From Phycisphaerae bacterium (GTDB taxonomy: Bacteria; Planctomycetota; Phycisphaerae; Phycisphaerales; UBA1924), in contig JAUHXM010000007.1 in NCBI GenBank assembly GCA_030426605.1, positions 1 through 54,858 on the forward strand: 54,858 nt of DNA, written 5' to 3'. Made by a program: the position numbers and the translations under genes. This document shows, one piece after another, positions 8,781 through 17,647 of the stretch (position 1 is the first letter of the stretch; every line of letters starts with the position of its first letter). Under the pieces are notes generated by a model. That model had not been told where the DNA came from and did no database searches. It was given only the letters and a program-made list of their open reading frames with translations.

Positions 8781-9809
8781 ATGACCGACTACGCCAAACT
8801 CGCCGAAGCGGGGCGCGACGCCGTCGTCGCCGCCTCGATCGTCTGCAACGAAGTGCAAGCCGTGCTCGACAAGGTGCGCCAGATCACCAAGGACGACCGC
8901 TCGCCCGTCACCGTCGCGGACTTCGCCTCGCAGGCCGTCGTCGCGTACGCCCTGCGCGAGCGCCTCGGGACCGTCAAGCTCGTCGCCGAGGAGACGAGCG
9001 GGTTCCTGCGGGACCCGGCGCACATCCCGCACCTCGAAGCCGCCGTCGCCGCGGCGGGCGCGGTGTGGGAGGGCGTCACCGAGTCCGATCTCCTCGAAGC
9101 GATCGACCTGGGCGACCACGAGCCGGGCAGCGCCCCCTTCTGGACCCTCGACCCCATCGACGGCACCAAGGGTTTCTTGCGCGGGCAGCAGTACGCCGTC
9201 GCGCTCGCGTACATCGAGGACGCGACGCCCGTCGTCGGCATCATGGGGTGCCCGAACCTGCCGACGGACATGTCCGAACCCCTCGACGTGCCCGACGACA
9301 AGGGCTGCCTCTACTGGGCGATCCGCGGCGACGGCGTGTACGAGTCCTCCCTCGAATCCGCGCACGACGCATCAACCCGCCTCACGCGCCTCGACCACGA
9401 CGAGGACCAGGAGATCTGCATCACGGCGTCCGTCGAGAAGGCGCACTCGAACGTCTCCGACACCGACCGGATGCTCGAGTGGATCGAACGCGAGACGGAC
9501 CACCCCGTGGGTGAGCCCGTGCGGATCGACAGCCAGTGCAAGTACGCCGTCGTCGCACGCGGGCAGGCGGACGCCTACCTGCGCCTGCCGGCGAAGAAGG
9601 GGTACGTCGAGCGGATCTGGGACCACGCGGCGGGCGCGCTGATCGCCGCCGAGTCCGGCGCGGCGGTCAGCGACATCTTCGGCCACGAGCTCGATTTCGG
9701 GCACGGGCGCGGGCTTGAGAAGAACAAGGGGATCGTCTGCGCCCCGCCGCGCGTGCACGGGCTCATGCTCGCGGCGATCAAGGCGCTGGGGATCGGGCGG
9801 GACGGATGA
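8781..9809 (+). CDS. cysQ: 3'(2'),5'-bisphosphate nucleotidase CysQ
   Basis: Hydrolyses adenosine 3',5'-bisphosphate (PAP), the by-product of sulfuryl transfer from PAPS, to AMP; PAP inhibits sulfotransferases if not removed. The 342 residues belong to the lithium-sensitive inositol-monophosphatase fold. Visible metal-site motifs are VAEETSG (about 72-78), WTLDPIDGTKGFLRG (about 122-136) and the late WDHAAGALIAAESGA. The length is nearer to HAL2-like enzymes than to the 246-residue E. coli CysQ. Its presence next to cysDNC and a sulfotransferase completes the sulfation route. An inositol phosphatase remains possible, but the WTLDPIDGTKGF form and context favour PAP. Confidence 0.92.
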   Translation: MTDYAKLAEAGRDAVVAASIVCNEVQAVLDKVRQITKDDRSPVTVADFASQAVVAYALRERLGTVKLVAEETSGFLRDPAHIPHLEAAVAAAGAVWEGVTESDLLEAIDLGDHEPGSAPFWTLDPIDGTKGFLRGQQYAVALAYIEDATPVVGIMGCPNLPTDMSEPLDVPDDKGCLYWAIRGDGVYESSLESAHDASTRLTRLDHDEDQEICITASVEKAHSNVSDTDRMLEWIERETDHPVGEPVRIDSQCKYAVVARGQADAYLRLPAKKGYVERIWDHAAGALIAAESGAAVSDIFGHELDFGHGRGLEKNKGIVCAPPRVHGLMLAAIKALGIGRDG

Positions 9810-9823
9810 TCGACGCGATCGCT

Positions 9824-11347
9824 TCAGTCGCAATCGATCAAGAAATTGCTGATAAAGCAGTCAATGTCGTCGAGATTGAGCGTTCCGTTGCGGACACAAT
9901 CTGCGACAAGGTCGCCGGCCAGGAAAGCATCCACGAACGCCTGGACATCGTCAATGTTGATGACAGCGTTCGGATCGACATCGGCGTAACACGTCCAGAT
10001 CAGCTGCACCTCGCCTGGGGCGTCCCTCGCGATACGGAACAGCGAGTCGCCGATGACCGGAAGATCCAGATCGTCAAAGTGACCCGATACAACATTTGAA
10101 ACGACCGTGAATCGATCGCCGAAGTTCGGGATGTACCCATCCTTGAGACGGGCACGGAGCGTGCCACCAACGGTTGTCGGGCCGCCCGTGATCTTGTCGT
10201 ATTCAGTGAGTGAGAACACATCGATATCGAGAACGGAACTGTCGGCGAGAATCAGGCCACTTGAGTTGTTGTCGATGGTCCCCGCATCAGTGTCAGAGCC
10301 TGGAGCTACCGTGCCGTCAATGGACGTCCAGTTGCCGCCAATACGGCCGGTGCCTCTGACTGTGCTTGTTGAGCCGATTATCGCAGAGTCGCTAACACCG
10401 ATACCCCCCACTAAGAAAGCGCGTGATGCGCTTGGTGCATCGAGTGTAATGTCGGCGTTGTGGATCGTGACGCCATCTAGGACCCGAAGAATACCTGGAT
10501 TGGTGATGAAGTCGCCTTGAACGCGGATGGGGGCGGTGTAGGTATTTCCGTGGCCGAGGTTGAGTGAGTTGTCGGGCTGAACCGTGAGCGCGCCTTCAAA
10601 GGCGAGATTCGTTGCAGTCACGGCGTGAAACTCAAGAATCCCTGTCGGCGAGCATTCGAGAGTTCCTCCGTTGATGGTCAGGGATTGACTTTGGAGAACG
10701 CCGTTGTTGTCAGTTCGAAGCTTGCCGGTTGCACTTTGAGACAACTCGCCCCCAGGGTTGAAGAGAACGATGTGATCGTCGGGGTTGCTGACTGTGATCA
10801 GGCCCTCGTTATTCCAGAGCCCTATCAGGCCGCCGCGGCCTGAAACCGTGGCGTCGGAGCCAATCGTAGCTATTTCTCCCGGCACGGTCGGGCCAAAAAG
10901 ATGGCCCATGATCGGGCCGGCGAGGTCGTCATTGAGCATTATGTTTGTGTTGATGATCGTTACTCCGTCGAGAACGAACAGTGTGCCACTGTTGACATCG
11001 GCATCGATGATGATGCGACCTGGGCCAATCACACTTGATGACACGGTTAGCTGTCGCCCGGCTTGAATTCGGAGGGATGCCGAGCTGTTCGAAATTGACA
11101 GTTCCGCAATCTCACGGAAAACATCGAAAGTGACTTCGTAGCTGCCGGGCGCTGCGATCGATGCTGCGTCTAGAAATGTGCCCGCGCCGGGGGAACCGGC
11201 CGGGCTCCAATGGCTTGTGTCTGACCACAGCCCGTTTCCCGCGGTCCACGTGAACGTGGTCTGCGCGTGGCTGTCGCCCGCGGCGAGGCCTGCGATCGTG
11301 ATAAATGCGGCCGCACGCGCAGCGCTCGTGATTATCCGATGATGCAT
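9824..11347 (-). CDS. Secreted beta-helix protein with GC-type dockerin tail
   Basis: A 507-residue exported protein. A signal peptide covers residues 1-28 (cleavage near SHAQ). The next segment, FTWTAGNGLWSDTSHWSPAG, is the W-G-W start common in planctomycete and verrucomicrobial autotransporter-like beta-helix proteins. Repeated strand motifs (VLDGVTIINTNI, VLDGVTIHNADI) then indicate a parallel beta-helix. The last 55 residues hold two Asp/Asn loops (DVDPNAVINIDDVQAFVDAF and NGTLNLDDIDCFISNF), matching a GC-type calcium-binding dockerin-like repeat. The gene is about 50 % G+C in places against about 70 % around it, suggesting foreign origin or strong expression drift. A surface or matrix protein is likely; the ligand is unknown. 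Confidence 0.8.
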   Translation of the reverse strand: MHHRIITSAARAAAFITIAGLAAGDSHAQTTFTWTAGNGLWSDTSHWSPAGSPGAGTFLDAASIAAPGSYEVTFDVFREIAELSISNSSASLRIQAGRQLTVSSSVIGPGRIIIDADVNSGTLFVLDGVTIINTNIMLNDDLAGPIMGHLFGPTVPGEIATIGSDATVSGRGGLIGLWNNEGLITVSNPDDHIVLFNPGGELSQSATGKLRTDNNGVLQSQSLTINGGTLECSPTGILEFHAVTATNLAFEGALTVQPDNSLNLGHGNTYTAPIRVQGDFITNPGILRVLDGVTIHNADITLDAPSASRAFLVGGIGVSDSAIIGSTSTVRGTGRIGGNWTSIDGTVAPGSDTDAGTIDNNSSGLILADSSVLDIDVFSLTEYDKITGGPTTVGGTLRARLKDGYIPNFGDRFTVVSNVVSGHFDDLDLPVIGDSLFRIARDAPGEVQLIWTCYADVDPNAVINIDDVQAFVDAFLAGDLVADCVRNGTLNLDDIDCFISNFLIDCD

Positions 11348-11473
11348 GATGATTGTCTCCCTCTCGCCCTGATCACCGGAAGTTATCAGACGTTAGTGGG
11401 CGACACAAGGGGTTGGCGCAGCCCTTGGATCGGGTTCAGGGGCGGGCCCTGAACGCCCGATACCCTTGATCCG

Positions 11474-13282
11474 ATGCCCCCGAGCCCTCCAGACTGGCAC
11501 GCCTGGCTGACGGGCCTGCTCATCCTGGCGATGGTCGCGACGCTCGCCGTCGGCAGGTTCGGCGCGGACATCGTGATGATGGGCGCTCTGCTCGTCCTGC
11601 TCGTTGCCGGCGTCGTCCAGCCCGACGAGGCCGTCGCCGGGTTCGCGAGCCCGGGCGTCATCACCGTGGCCTTCTTGTACATCGTCGCGACGGCGATGCG
11701 CGAGACGGGCGCGATGAACATGCTCACCGCCCGCGTGCTGGGCAGGCCCAAGACCGTCCGCGAGGCCCAGGCCCGGCTCGCCCTGCCCGTGGCAGGCCTG
11801 AGCGCATTCGTGAACAACACGCCGATCGTCGCGATGTTCCTGCCCACCCTCGACCGGATCGCGCGCCGCAACATGCTGCCCGCGTCCAAGCTCTTCATGC
11901 CGCTGAGCTTCGCGAGCATCCTGGGCGGCGTCTGCACCCTCATCGGCACGAGCACGACGGTCGTCGTCGCCGGCTTGCTCGCGCAGCACGCGAATGCGAA
12001 CCCGGACGCCAACGTCGGCACCATCGGCATGTTCACCCTCGCGTGGGTGGGCGTGCCCATCGCGGTGGTCGGCGTGGCATACATGCTGATCTTCGGGCCC
12101 AGGCTCCTGCCCGACCGCGCGCCCAAGGACGGCGATGCGCCGGGATCACGCGAGTACTACGCGACCCTCAAGGTGCGCCCGAACTCGCCCATCATCGGCA
12201 AGACCGTCGAGCAGGCCGGACTGCGCCACCTGCCGCGGCTGTTCCTGTCGCGCATCGAGCGCGAGGGCGGGCCCGTGCTGGCGGTCGCGCCCGGTGAGAT
12301 CATCCGCGAGGGCGACGTCCTCGCCTTCGTCGGGGCGCTCGAATCGGTCGTAGATCTCCAGCAGATCAAGGGGCTCGAGCCCACGGGCAACCAGGGCATG
12401 GAGTACCGCCCGAACCTGCGCCTGATCGAGGCGGTCGTCTCGAACGAGTCCCAGCTCGCCGGGCAGACCGTCCGGCGCAGCGGCATCCGCACGAAGTACG
12501 GAGCCGTCATCGTCGCCGTGCACCGCGCCGGGCATGCGCTGGAAGGCAAGATCGGGGACATGCGCCTGCGCCCGGGCGACACCCTCCTCATGGAAGCGCC
12601 CTCGGGGTTCGCCGAGCGGCACGGGTCGTCCAACGACTTCCACCTCGTCACCGAGCGCCGCGACCCCGCAACGCTGCGCCACGACCGGGCGTGGATCGCG
12701 CTGATCATCCTCGCGTTCCTCGTCGTCGCGATCACGGCGGGGGTCGTCACCCCCATGGTCGGCGCGATGGCGGCCGCTGGCGGGATGATCTTGTTCCGAT
12801 GCTGCACGGGCCCGCAGGCGCGCTCGGGGGTGGACTGGCAGGTCCTCGTCGTCATCGGCGCGGCGTTCGGCATCAAGGCGGCGATGGAGAACTCCGGGCT
12901 CGCCGCGACGATCGCGCACTCCGCGGTCGAGATCACGCACGGGTCCGCGCCGTGGGTGCTGCTCGCGGTGATCTACGGCCTGACGCTCGTGTTCACGATG
13001 TTCATGACGAACAACGCCGCGGCCGTCCTCATGTTCCCCATCGCCCTGAGCGTGACGAGCGAAGCGGGCCTGCCCCTGCTCCCGTTCGCCGTCGCGATCG
13101 CGATCGCCGCGAGCTGCGAGTTCTCCACGCCCATCGGCTACCAGACCAACCTGATGGTCATGGGCCCCGGCGGGTACCGGTGGTCCGATTACACGAAGTT
13201 CGGCGGGCCCCTGACGATCCTCGCGGGGATCATCACGATCGCTCTGGTGCCCCTGGTGTTCGGGTTCGGAACCGGTGCATGA
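11474..13282 (+). CDS. SLC13-family permease with two RCK_C domains, probable sulfate transporter
   Basis: A 602-residue inner-membrane transporter of the divalent-anion:Na+ symporter group. TM segments occupy about 1-205 and 405-600. Each half has the hairpin signature, FVNNTPIVAMFLP near residue 115 and MFMTNNAAAVLMFPIAL near 515. Between them are two TrkA-C (RCK_C) regulatory domains (about 225-310 and 315-395). This architecture is found in proteins annotated as sulfate or sulfur-starvation permeases. Its place between cysQ and the polysaccharide genes supports sulfate as substrate, although citrate or other dicarboxylates cannot be excluded. The ATG at 11474 gives a short cytoplasmic start before TM1. 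Confidence 0.85.
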   Translation: MPPSPPDWHAWLTGLLILAMVATLAVGRFGADIVMMGALLVLLVAGVVQPDEAVAGFASPGVITVAFLYIVATAMRETGAMNMLTARVLGRPKTVREAQARLALPVAGLSAFVNNTPIVAMFLPTLDRIARRNMLPASKLFMPLSFASILGGVCTLIGTSTTVVVAGLLAQHANANPDANVGTIGMFTLAWVGVPIAVVGVAYMLIFGPRLLPDRAPKDGDAPGSREYYATLKVRPNSPIIGKTVEQAGLRHLPRLFLSRIEREGGPVLAVAPGEIIREGDVLAFVGALESVVDLQQIKGLEPTGNQGMEYRPNLRLIEAVVSNESQLAGQTVRRSGIRTKYGAVIVAVHRAGHALEGKIGDMRLRPGDTLLMEAPSGFAERHGSSNDFHLVTERRDPATLRHDRAWIALIILAFLVVAITAGVVTPMVGAMAAAGGMILFRCCTGPQARSGVDWQVLVVIGAAFGIKAAMENSGLAATIAHSAVEITHGSAPWVLLAVIYGLTLVFTMFMTNNAAAVLMFPIALSVTSEAGLPLLPFAVAIAIAASCEFSTPIGYQTNLMVMGPGGYRWSDYTKFGGPLTILAGIITIALVPLVFGFGTGA

Positions 13283-13290
13283 CCGATCTC

Positions 13291-13385
13291 AGGGAGCCGC
13301 GAGCGTGAGCGACCGGCTCTTCGCGTCATGGTGAACAAGGACAGGATGGGTCCGAAGAACCAGTCGCGCACGCTCCCGGCTCCTT
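13291..13385. repeat. Inverted-repeat element (95 bp, MITE-like)
   Basis: A 25-nt arm at 13291-13315 (core GGAGCCGCGAGCGTG) is matched inversely by 13361-13385 with 21 of 25 positions identical. The 45-bp interior (13316-13360) is less G+C-rich. It begins eight bases after the SLC13 stop and lies upstream of the epimerase gene. It could be a small non-autonomous element or a strong transcript-end hairpin. No transposase is present. Confidence 0.6.
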
Positions 13386-13482
13386 CCCCCGCGCTCCTCG
13401 GATCCCGACTCAGGACGAACCCGCGCGGGCCGATTACGGTACTGGTGATCCCGCCATGCTCCGGGCGGGCAGGAGAGCAGCT

Positions 13483-14544
13483 GTGAAGATCCTCGTCACC
13501 GGCGGGTCCGGGTTCATCGCGTCCTACTTCCACCGCGATCTCGACGCGCTCGGGCACGACACCACCACCCTCGACCTCATCTCGCCCGAGGGCGGGCTCG
13601 CCGCCGACCGCCCGCACCTGCAGGGCGACGTCCGCGACAAGGCCGCCTGCGTGCGCGCCCTCGAGGGCGTGGACCTCGTCGTCCACCTCGCCGCGGCCCA
13701 CCACGACTTCGGCATCGAGGACGCGACGTACTACTCCGTCAACGAGACGGGCACCCAGACCCTCCTCGACGCGATGGACGAGGTCGGCGTCCGCTCCGTC
13801 GTCTTCTACTCCACCGTCGCGACCTACGGCGACGCACCCGAGCCGCACCACGAAGAGGCCCCCACCCAGCCCAACTCGCCGTACGGCGGGTCCAAGCTCG
13901 CCGGCGAGAAAGTCCTCGAGACCTGGACGCACAAGGGCGACGGGCGCAAGGCGCTCGTCATCCGCCCCACCGTCACGTTCGGCCCGGACAACTTCGCGAA
14001 CATGTACTCGCTCATCCGCCAGATCGACTCGGGGCGCTACCTCCGCTTCGGCGCGGGCACGAACATCAAGTCGCTGTCGTACGTCGAGAACATCGTGGAC
14101 GCCACGCTCTTCCTGCTCGGGCTGAACGCCGCGAAGCCCAACCGCGAGCTCGCGCCCTTCGAGGTCTTCAACTACATCGACAAGCCCGATTTCACAAGCA
14201 CCCAGATCTCGGATGAGGTGAGCAAGCACCTGGGCAAGAAGCCCGCCCCGGGCGTGCCCTACTGGTTCGGCATGCTCATGGGCCTGCCGTTCGATGTCGC
14301 CATCAAGCTCACCGGCAAGAACCTGCCGATCTCGACCGCTCGCATCCGCAAGCTCTTCAAAACCCAGACCAAGTTCGAGGCGGACAAGCTGCTCAACGCG
14401 GGCTACCAGCCCAAGGTGAGCCTCGCCGAGGGCATCAAGCGGATGGTCGATTGGTACCAGGCGGGCGGGAAAAACAAGGACGCGACCTGGCACACCCCCC
14501 CCGCCGAGACCGTCTACATGAACCCAGCGCCGCAGCCGGCGTGA
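13483..14544 (+). CDS. NAD(P)-dependent sugar epimerase/dehydratase (extended SDR)
   Basis: A 353-residue Rossmann enzyme. The N-terminus VKILVTGGSGFIASYF holds the GxxGxxA nucleotide loop, and the catalytic pair is S/T near YSTVATYG with YGGSK (Tyr-x-x-x-Lys). The C-terminal half resembles the 3-beta-HSD/epimerase branch. GTG at 13483 is preferred because AGGAGAG lies at 13471-13477 and the protein then starts directly at the first beta strand; the ATG at 13456 would sit upstream of that site. It is the first gene of the polysaccharide region and probably converts a nucleotide sugar; the exact substrate is not readable. A 12-bp-stem terminator follows. Confidence 0.85.
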   Translation: MKILVTGGSGFIASYFHRDLDALGHDTTTLDLISPEGGLAADRPHLQGDVRDKAACVRALEGVDLVVHLAAAHHDFGIEDATYYSVNETGTQTLLDAMDEVGVRSVVFYSTVATYGDAPEPHHEEAPTQPNSPYGGSKLAGEKVLETWTHKGDGRKALVIRPTVTFGPDNFANMYSLIRQIDSGRYLRFGAGTNIKSLSYVENIVDATLFLLGLNAAKPNRELAPFEVFNYIDKPDFTSTQISDEVSKHLGKKPAPGVPYWFGMLMGLPFDVAIKLTGKNLPISTARIRKLFKTQTKFEADKLLNAGYQPKVSLAEGIKRMVDWYQAGGKNKDATWHTPPAETVYMNPAPQPA

Positions 14545-14567
14545 GCGTCCGACCGCGCCGCGCGCAC

Positions 14568-14606
14568 AAACGCGGCCGAACCCAAAGAGAAGGCTCGGCC
14601 GCGTTT
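14568..14606. terminator. Bidirectional terminator hairpin
   Basis: Perfect 12-bp stem, AAACGCGGCCGA (14568-14579) with TCGGCCGCGTTT (14595-14606). It lies between the convergent epimerase and PEP-CTERM genes and can serve both strands, with short T-runs. Confidence 0.7.
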
Positions 14607-14628
14607 CAGAGAGAAGAGTGTCAGCCGC

Positions 14629-15273
14629 TCAGCGACGCCGACGCGTGCCGACGATGCCCAGACCCGCGAGCGCCAACGCGCCCGCCGGAGCGGGCACCAG
14701 CGTCGCGTTGATCACCAGACCCGGCGCGCCCTGCGAGTAGCCCGTGTACCAGCCGGGGGTCGGGTTCGCGGTATTCGTGTTCCCGTTCAAGACCGGGGTG
14801 TCCTGGCTCGAGGCGACCCACACCGCGTCGATGAGCGCGGGCGAGTCGGACTCGGCGACGATCCAGTACGTCTGCCCCGCCTCGAGCAACACATTGAGCG
14901 CCGAGGTCTGCGTCTCGAGGATGGGGTTCCACCCGATCGCCGCGGTCTGAACGTCCCACGACTCGAGGACCACGCCCGAGGGGCCCTCGGGGCCGACGTC
15001 CGCCGGCCCGGAAGTCTGGACCGAGACGGTGTAGGGCGCGCCCGCGAAGTCGAAGTTGTTGTTCATCATCCACAGCCCGACGCTGTCGAGCGTGTAGTCC
15101 TGATCGACGGTGAACGCGACACCGACCGACTGGCCCTCGAACACGTCGTACCCGAAGAACCCGAAGAACCCGGGTTCGGGGGTGCCGGTGTTGAAGATCT
15201 CGCCGCCCGTCGCCGCGCCGCACGCGACGACCAGTGCCATCGTCCCGCACGCCGCACTCTTGAGGGTGTTCAT
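14629..15273 (-). CDS. PEP-CTERM sorting-domain protein
   Basis: A 214-residue secreted protein. The ATG at 15273 opens a signal peptide (MNTLKSAACG, hydrophobic core, cleavage near ATGG). A longer upstream frame exists but lacks any sensible start. The body is beta-rich with aromatic residues and matches no family I recognise. The C-terminus VPAPAGALALAGLGIVG followed by TRRRR is a PEP-CTERM-type tail. It lies beside the polysaccharide locus, as is common for PEP-CTERM substrates thought to join the extracellular matrix. Confidence 0.82.
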   Translation of the reverse strand: MNTLKSAACGTMALVVACGAATGGEIFNTGTPEPGFFGFFGYDVFEGQSVGVAFTVDQDYTLDSVGLWMMNNNFDFAGAPYTVSVQTSGPADVGPEGPSGVVLESWDVQTAAIGWNPILETQTSALNVLLEAGQTYWIVAESDSPALIDAVWVASSQDTPVLNGNTNTANPTPGWYTGYSQGAPGLVINATLVPAPAGALALAGLGIVGTRRRR

Positions 15274-15456
15274 GGTCTCGCCTTTCTGCTCCGCCCGGCA
15301 AGCCCGGGCTGTCTCGTCTCTGGTGCGCCGGCACACGCCGCCGCGCGGGATCGCGTCCCGATGGTCCGAGTTGTACCGGCACCCGGACACCTGTTCAAGG
15401 AAGTTTCCTAGAAACTGCCAAGAAATATCTGGCGCGGCGTCGCCCAACGTGGTAGC

Positions 15457-16746
15457 ATGCCCGCCCCGCCTCAGGAACCCCTGAAGCCCGATTCTGCCCC
15501 GAGGACGCCGCTCGTGCCCGTAAACGCCCCTTCCAACTCCAGCCGCGAGGACGCGACCCTGGAGCTTCGCATCACCCAGACGGGGGATGCACTGCTCGCC
15601 GGGCTTGCCAAGGTGCTCGAGCAAGTCCCCGGGTCGGACGCCGGCCCCCAGCGGCTCGCGACCGAGCTCGGGGTGGACAAAGTCCTCGCGTCGCGTCTGC
15701 TCAAAGCGGTCCGCTCGCCGGACGCCATGAGCGCCATGCACCGCGCCCCGGGCCCGGACCCGCTGCGGCGTGTGCTCAAGGCGAGCGAGCGCCTGGGCGT
15801 CGCCGCGCCGGACCTCGCCGCCGCCCACGCCGCGATCGATCGGTTCGAGTCGCTCATCCGCTCAGACCTGGGCGACCGCAGCGCGCTCGAGGCGGTCCTC
15901 AGCGCCTGGGTGCCCGAGGCCCGGCGTGAGTTCGAGCTCCGTCGGATGCAGACCGCGTTCCGCGCGATGAGCCAGCTCAAGGGCGTCGAGGCGGACGTCT
16001 TCGCCGAGGCCGCGATCTTCTGGCCCAACGACGACGGGGACCACATCGATGTCGTCTGGATCAAAGCGGTCCGCGGCGTTCGCCGATTGCGCCCGGGCGT
16101 CACGGTCAAGTTCACGTCGCACCGCTCGGTCGAGGCGCCGGGCGCCCGGCGCCCGCTCACGCTCGCGGGCGAGCCGGTCGAGTCGGTGCCCTCGACGGTG
16201 GTCCCGGAGTTCAGCACCGAGCCGGTGCCGACGCTCGCGGGTCACGTGGTGGGCGAGCACACGCACTACCTCCTGGAGGGCATCGGGCTGGGCGAGCCGG
16301 CGGACGTTGTGACATGCGAGGTGAACCGGGCCGAGATCCCGCGGTACCTCCCCCGCTCGCGCGCCCGCCGCGCCTGGGCGTCCTCGGACATCGCGATCCC
16401 CGCGAAGAAGTTCCAGCTCGACGTCTTCGTTCACCCGGACGTCTTCCCCGACGAGCACCCCGATCTGCGCGTGTACGACTCGACCATCCGCGGCACCGCC
16501 GACCGCAACGACCCCTCGCGCGACATCGATCAGTTCGACCTGCTCGCGAGCGTCGAGCACCTCGGGCAGGGCGCGACGCGGTTCGGGTCCGACGCGGTCC
16601 GCCGGTACCGCTCCCTCATCGAGCACGTGTGCCAGAGCGTCGGGTTCGAGAGCGACCAGCTCCGCGGCTACCGCGTGCGGGCCGACTACCCGATCTACGG
16701 CTCGCAGTACACCATGAGCTTCCGCACGACCGACCCGCCGGCGTGA
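15457..16746 (+). CDS. Hypothetical protein with N-terminal HTH-like region
   Basis: A 429-residue soluble protein that I do not recognise. Residues about 40-95 look like a winged-helix or HTH segment (GLAKVLEQVPGS, then LATELGVDKVLASRLLKAV), like regulator N-termini. The C-terminal 280 residues form a mixed alpha/beta domain with no obvious catalytic motif (conserved-looking HVVGEHTHYLLEG and FQLDVFVHPDVFPDEHP). There is no signal peptide or TM helix. It could be an intracellular ligand-sensing regulator of the adjoining polysaccharide genes; this is a guess from domain order. It ends just before a palindromic repeat and the convergent deacetylase gene. Confidence 0.75.
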   Translation: MPAPPQEPLKPDSAPRTPLVPVNAPSNSSREDATLELRITQTGDALLAGLAKVLEQVPGSDAGPQRLATELGVDKVLASRLLKAVRSPDAMSAMHRAPGPDPLRRVLKASERLGVAAPDLAAAHAAIDRFESLIRSDLGDRSALEAVLSAWVPEARREFELRRMQTAFRAMSQLKGVEADVFAEAAIFWPNDDGDHIDVVWIKAVRGVRRLRPGVTVKFTSHRSVEAPGARRPLTLAGEPVESVPSTVVPEFSTEPVPTLAGHVVGEHTHYLLEGIGLGEPADVVTCEVNRAEIPRYLPRSRARRAWASSDIAIPAKKFQLDVFVHPDVFPDEHPDLRVYDSTIRGTADRNDPSRDIDQFDLLASVEHLGQGATRFGSDAVRRYRSLIEHVCQSVGFESDQLRGYRVRADYPIYGSQYTMSFRTTDPPA

Positions 16747-16750
16747 GATT

Positions 16751-16790
16751 TCTCCCTCTCCCCGCCGGGGAGAGGGCTGGGGTGAGGGTG
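16751..16790. repeat. Palindromic intergenic repeat, probably also a terminator
   Basis: CCCTCTCCCC (16754-16763) pairs perfectly with GGGGAGAGGG (16767-16776) around a 3-base loop, then GCTGGGGTGAGGGTG follows. This sequence type is a widespread dispersed repeat in many bacterial genomes. It exactly fills the gap between the convergent genes ending at 16746 and 16792. Confidence 0.7.
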
Positions 16791-16791
16791 T

Positions 16792-17646
16792 TCACTTCGG
16801 CGGGTTCGCTTCCAACAGCTCCGCCATCGTGCACCATTTGAAGTCGCTCAGCAAACGCTCGAACCGCCCGTCGCACGCGCGCAGGTGGTTGTAATGCCGG
16901 AACGCGTGCGACTTCTTCAGCCCCGTCATCCGCGGCTGGCCCGCGTCGATCTCCCACGGGTGGATGTAGAACACGTACGGCGACCCAGACTTGAGCACCC
17001 GCTTCACGCCCCACTTGAACATCGGGTAGGGGTAGAGGCGGAAGTACCCGCCGCCCGCCCAGGGCAGGCCCTTGGGCCCGATGTTCACGACGGAGACGCA
17101 CGCCTCGGTGAACCCCGGGCGGATCTCCTGGATCGGCACGCCCGGCTTGAGCCCGGTCAGCTTCCCGTACCGGTCGTGCGCCACCGTCGGGAACGCGCTC
17201 GAGTCGTACGTGAACCCGAGCTCCTGCAGGATGTCGATCGCCCAGTCGGTGATCGAGAAGCTGGGGGCGCGGTAGCCTCGAATATCAGCCCCGGTGATGT
17301 CCTGCACGATCCCGACGCCGCGCTTCATGTCCTCGCGGAAATCGTCGTGCGAGAGGGTGTAGATCAGGTCGTGCCCGTACCCGTGGCTCGCGATCTCGTG
17401 CCCCGCGTCCGCGATCCGCTTGATCAATGCCGGGCACTTCTCGGCGACCCACCCGAGGATGAAGCACGTGCACGTGACGCCCGCGGCGTCCATCAGCTCG
17501 AGCATCCGGTCCGTGTTCCGCTCGACGCGCAGCTCGCGCTCGTCCCACGTGTCACGCGCGACGACGGCTTTCAGGTTCTCGACCTGGAACCAGTCCTCGA
17601 CGTCGATGGACATCGCGGCCGAGTTGGGTGCTTGCTGGAACGCCAT
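16792..17646 (-). CDS. Polysaccharide deacetylase, PEP-CTERM locus type (DUF3473)
   Basis: A NodB-fold deacetylase of 284 residues, predicted to remove N- or O-acetyl groups from an exopolysaccharide. Motifs are SIDVEDWFQ (catalytic/metal Asp pair, about 13-21), SHGYGHD (metal His pair) and RGYRAPSFS. The C-terminal third with GGGYFRLYPYPMFKW and YIHPWEID matches DUF3473, which marks the subfamily found at PEP-CTERM/exosortase polysaccharide loci. No signal peptide, so it may act in the cytoplasm or be exported otherwise. The ATG at 17646 lies one base from a repeat arm (17648-17728) that supplies its only upstream AGGA ribosome site. Confidence 0.93.
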   Translation of the reverse strand: MAFQQAPNSAAMSIDVEDWFQVENLKAVVARDTWDERELRVERNTDRMLELMDAAGVTCTCFILGWVAEKCPALIKRIADAGHEIASHGYGHDLIYTLSHDDFREDMKRGVGIVQDITGADIRGYRAPSFSITDWAIDILQELGFTYDSSAFPTVAHDRYGKLTGLKPGVPIQEIRPGFTEACVSVVNIGPKGLPWAGGGYFRLYPYPMFKWGVKRVLKSGSPYVFYIHPWEIDAGQPRMTGLKKSHAFRHYNHLRACDGRFERLLSDFKWCTMAELLEANPPK

Positions 17647-17647
17647 C

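Noticed and set aside
6877-8784. A 635-codon plus-strand frame opposite the pseudopilin operon
   Set aside because: No domain, no ribosome site, and Arg/Ala-rich composition; the minus strand holds a pseudopilin signature and a membrane anchor.
16741-16800. Peptide with LTPALSPAGRGR on the minus strand
   Set aside because: This is the translation of the palindromic repeat at 16751-16790, known as a frequent false gene.
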